A stretch of DNA of 7,222 nt from Frankiales bacterium (GTDB lineage Bacteria > Actinomycetota > Actinomycetes > Mycobacteriales > SCTD01), in NCBI GenBank assembly GCA_025966295.1, contig JAOPVD010000066.1:1-7222 (forward strand). Reading direction: 5' to 3'. The stretch's first letter is position 1; every line of letters starts with the position of its first letter. This document shows, piece by piece, positions 5,555-7,222 of the stretch. The notes below the pieces were generated by a model, which worked only from the letters and a program-made list of their open reading frames with translations, was not told the DNA's origin and searched no databases. The position numbers and the translations under genes were made by a program.

Positions 5555-6084
5555 CGGACGCGCTGGCCGCGGACGACCTGCGGCTTGGGGTTGCGGAACC
5601 GCCGCATGACGGTGCTGCGCAGCAGCCCGTAGGCGATGTGGCCGCGCCGGCGCTCGTCCGGGAACCGCTCCTTGAGCGCCTTTCGCAGCTGCGTCCCGGC
5701 GAGCACCATGTCCAGCGCGACGCCGAGCAGCGTGGCCAGCCAGATGCCGAAGGTGAGGGCCTGCAGCCCGACGTTCTTGGTGAGGCCGGCGACGACGACG
5801 AGCACCGCCACGGGCAGCAGCAGGAAGCCGAGGTTGCGGCGGGCGTCGATGAAGTCGCGGACCAGCCGCCGGACCGGGCCGGCGTCGCGGGCCAGCATGG
5901 CGCGCTCGTCGCCGCGGGCCGTGCCGTCCTTGACGCGCCGCCGGTTCTCGGCCTGCTTGGCGCGCTGCTGGCGGGCCGCCTCCCGGCGGTTGGTCGGCGG
6001 GGGAGTGACCGGTCCGGTGCGCCGCTTCTGCGCGTCGCTGCGCTTGGGGGTCGGCTTGCCTTTGCCCTGCTTCTGCTCGTCCAC
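5551..6084 (-). CDS. DUF3043 family membrane protein
   Basis: The protein has 177 residues from GTG 6084-6082. The first 60 or so are very basic and polar (KPTPKRSDAQKRRTGPV, then NRREAARQQRAKQ), followed by RDAGPVRRLVRDFIDARRN (67-84). Two hydrophobic helices follow, about 86-102 (FLLLPVAVLVVVAG) and 108-129 (QALTFGIWLATLLGVALDMVL), then a basic tail with RGHIAYGLLRSTVMRRFRNPKP. This is the DUF3043 pattern of actinobacteria; no function is established that I know of. With positive charge at both ends, a topology with both termini in the cytoplasm is likely. It lies 13 bases downstream of nadA on the same strand, so it may be co-transcribed, but a TANNNT motif before the GTG suggests it also has its own leaderless promoter. 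Confidence 0.9.
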   Translation of the reverse strand: MDEQKQGKGKPTPKRSDAQKRRTGPVTPPPTNRREAARQQRAKQAENRRRVKDGTARGDERAMLARDAGPVRRLVRDFIDARRNLGFLLLPVAVLVVVAGLTKNVGLQALTFGIWLATLLGVALDMVLAGTQLRKALKERFPDERRRGHIAYGLLRSTVMRRFRNPKPQVVRGQRVR

Positions 6085-6090
6085 GGCTCC

Positions 6091-6096
6091 AGGCTA
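6091..6096 (-). promoter_or_regulatory. Possible leaderless -10 (TAGCCT) for the DUF3043 gene
   Basis: TAGCCT ends 6 bases before GTG 6084, the same hexamer and spacing as at 1679-1684. The only purine-rich stretch, GGAG, is too close to the GTG (2 bases) to be a good ribosome binding site. It sits immediately after the nadA stop (6100-6098). Confidence 0.4.
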
Positions 6097-6097
6097 T

Positions 6098-7222
6098 CTA
6101 CGGCAGCGCGAGCATCTGGTCGAGTGCCTGCTTTGCCCACCGCGCGGTGTCCGGCTCGACGGTGATCCGGTTCGGCACCCGGCCGGCCACGAGCTCCTCC
6201 AGCGTCCAGACCAGGTGCGGCAGGTCGATGCGGTTCATGGGCGAGCAGAAGCACACCGCCTTGTCGAGGAACACCACCGTCTTGTCGGGGTGCGCGGCCG
6301 CGAGCCGGCGTACCAGGTTGAGCTCGGTGCCGATCGCCCAGGCCGACCCGGCGGGGGCGGCGTCCAGTGTCGTGATGATGTGCTCGGTGGAGCCGACCAG
6401 GTCGGCGGCCTCGACGACCTCGTGCGTGCACTCGGGGTGCACCAGCACGGTGACGCCGGGGACCCGCGTCCGGACCTCGTCGACCGAGGCCCTGGTGAAC
6501 CGGCCGTGCACCGAGCAGTGGCCCTTCCACAGGATCATGGTGGCCGCCTGCAGCTGCTCGACGGTGTTGCCGCCGAACGGCTTGCGCGGGTCGTAGACGA
6601 CGCAGTCCTCGAGCGCGAGGCCCAGGTCGCGGACCGCGGTGTTGCGCCCCAGGTGCTGGTCGGGCAGGAACAGGACCTTCTCGCCCTTGGCGAACGCCCA
6701 CTCCAGGGCGCGCCTGGCGTTGCTGGAGGTGCAGATCGTGCCGCCGTGCCGGCCGGTGAAGCCCTTGATCGCCGCGCTGGAGTTCATGTAGCTGACAGGC
6801 ACCGTGACGTCGGCGATGCCGGCCTCGGTGAGCTGCTCCCAGCAGTCCTCGACCTGGTCGAAGGTCGCCATGTCGGCCATCGAGCAGCCGGCCGCCAGGT
6901 CGGGCAGCAGCACGGCCTGGTCGGCGCCGGTGAGGATGTCGGCCGACTCGGCCATGAAGTGCACACCGCAGAACACGATGTACGGCGCGTCCGGCCGGGC
7001 CGCGGCCTGCTGCGCGAGCTTGAAGGAGTCGCCCGTGACGTCGGCGAACTCGATCACCTCGTCGCGCTGGTAGTGGTGGCCGAGGACGAAGACCTGGTCG
7101 CCGAGGGCCGCCTTGGCGGCGCGGGCGCGGGCCACCAGCGTCGGGTCCGAGGCGGGCGGGAGGTCTCCCGGACAGTCGACGCCGCGCTCGGAGGCCGGAT
7201 CGCTCTGCCGGCCCAGCAGCAG
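6098..7222 (-). CDS. nadA: Quinolinate synthase NadA, 5' end outside the window
   Basis: The frame is open to the right edge: 374 residues are visible. The in-frame GTG at 7135-7133 is not the start, because the 29 upstream codons read LLLGRQSDPASERGVDCPGD and then LPPASDPTL, typical of actinobacterial NadA N-termini. NadA is a cytoplasmic [4Fe-4S] enzyme condensing iminoaspartate (from NadB) with dihydroxyacetone phosphate to quinolinate in de novo NAD synthesis. Counting from GTG 7135: VLGHHYQRDEVIEFADVTGDS (17-37), FCGVHFMAESADIL (55-68), then the probable cluster ligands C84 (AAGCSMADM), C207 (GHCSVHGRF) and C297 (CFCSPMNR); also SYMNSSAAIKG (115-125), the PDQHLGRN loop (158-165) and HPECTHEVV (233-241). 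All expected residues are present. nadB and nadC are not in the window; they may lie upstream. The stop is 13 bases before the DUF3043 gene. Confidence 0.97.
   Translation of the reverse strand: MLLGRQSDPASERGVDCPGDLPPASDPTLVARARAAKAALGDQVFVLGHHYQRDEVIEFADVTGDSFKLAQQAAARPDAPYIVFCGVHFMAESADILTGADQAVLLPDLAAGCSMADMATFDQVEDCWEQLTEAGIADVTVPVSYMNSSAAIKGFTGRHGGTICTSSNARRALEWAFAKGEKVLFLPDQHLGRNTAVRDLGLALEDCVVYDPRKPFGGNTVEQLQAATMILWKGHCSVHGRFTRASVDEVRTRVPGVTVLVHPECTHEVVEAADLVGSTEHIITTLDAAPAGSAWAIGTELNLVRRLAAAHPDKTVVFLDKAVCFCSPMNRIDLPHLVWTLEELVAGRVPNRITVEPDTARWAKQALDQMLALP

Noticed and set aside
3931..6165. Very long plus-strand open frame over the GHL, DUF3043 and nadA genes.
   Set aside because: Its product is Arg/Gly/Pro/Ala-rich low-complexity sequence of the kind produced by a shifted frame in very GC-rich DNA; it crosses three well-supported genes.
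7133..7135. GTG as the start of nadA.
   Set aside because: The frame continues upstream to the window edge with NadA-like residues (GRQSDPASERGVDCPGDLPP), so the true start lies outside.
1..7222. tRNA or rRNA genes, riboswitches (including a cobalamin riboswitch), CRISPR repeats, insertion sequences, prophage or toxin-antitoxin genes.
   Set aside because: No direct-repeat array, transposase, clover-leaf sequence or B12-box-like leader was seen, and there is almost no non-coding space to hold them.

Overview
The window is very GC-rich, densely packed bacterial DNA with GTG starts, 4-base gene overlaps and almost no intergenic space. Protein styles point to a high-GC actinobacterium: a Streptomyces-like metallo-hydrolase/CobU fusion, an actinobacterial-type CobT fragment, a DUF3043 membrane protein and an actinobacterial NadA. 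I cannot name the genus. There is no sign of a mobile element, phage, CRISPR array, tRNA or rRNA, and base composition looks uniform. It reads as ordinary chromosomal housekeeping and cell-envelope DNA, not an accessory island.

Layout, left to right. (1) Bases 1-1673, minus strand: a two-gene cobalamin (B12) lower-ligand block. A PhnP-like metallo-beta-lactamase domain fused to a CobU domain overlaps by 4 bases a CobT-like gene that runs off the left edge and begins where the middle of a normal CobT would be. (2) Bases 1691-1903, plus strand: a 70-residue conserved-looking protein of unknown function, divergent from the fusion gene across only 17 bases. (3) Bases 1900-2895, minus: an aldo/keto reductase, convergent with the small gene; the two stop codons share one CTAG palindrome. 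(4) Bases 2906-3919, minus: a lipoprotein polysaccharide deacetylase 10 bases upstream of the reductase gene. (5) Bases 3992-5554, plus: a secreted DUF4015-type (GHL) glycoside-hydrolase-like protein, divergent from the deacetylase across 72 bases that hold an inverted repeat. (6) Bases 5551-6084, minus: a DUF3043 two-helix membrane protein, again sharing a CTAG stop palindrome with its convergent neighbour. (7) Bases 6098 to the right edge, minus: quinolinate synthase NadA, 5' end outside the window.

How they work together: the cobU-cobT block belongs to nucleotide-loop assembly of cobalamin. NadA makes quinolinate for NAD, and the NAD pathway also supplies nicotinate mononucleotide, the phosphoribosyl donor used by normal CobT; this is a metabolic link only and not evidence of co-regulation. 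The deacetylase and the GHL protein are both exported, look carbohydrate-active and share one regulatory region, so they are the best candidate for a functional pair (envelope or matrix polysaccharide modification).

The most unusual things seen are structural. All five CTAG tetranucleotides lie at gene borders. Both convergent pairs share a CTAG double stop. Several starts carry a TANNNT -10 motif 6-7 bases upstream and no clear Shine-Dalgarno, suggesting leaderless transcripts. The cobalamin genes show altered motifs. I did not find a convincing new multi-gene defence or biosynthetic system.
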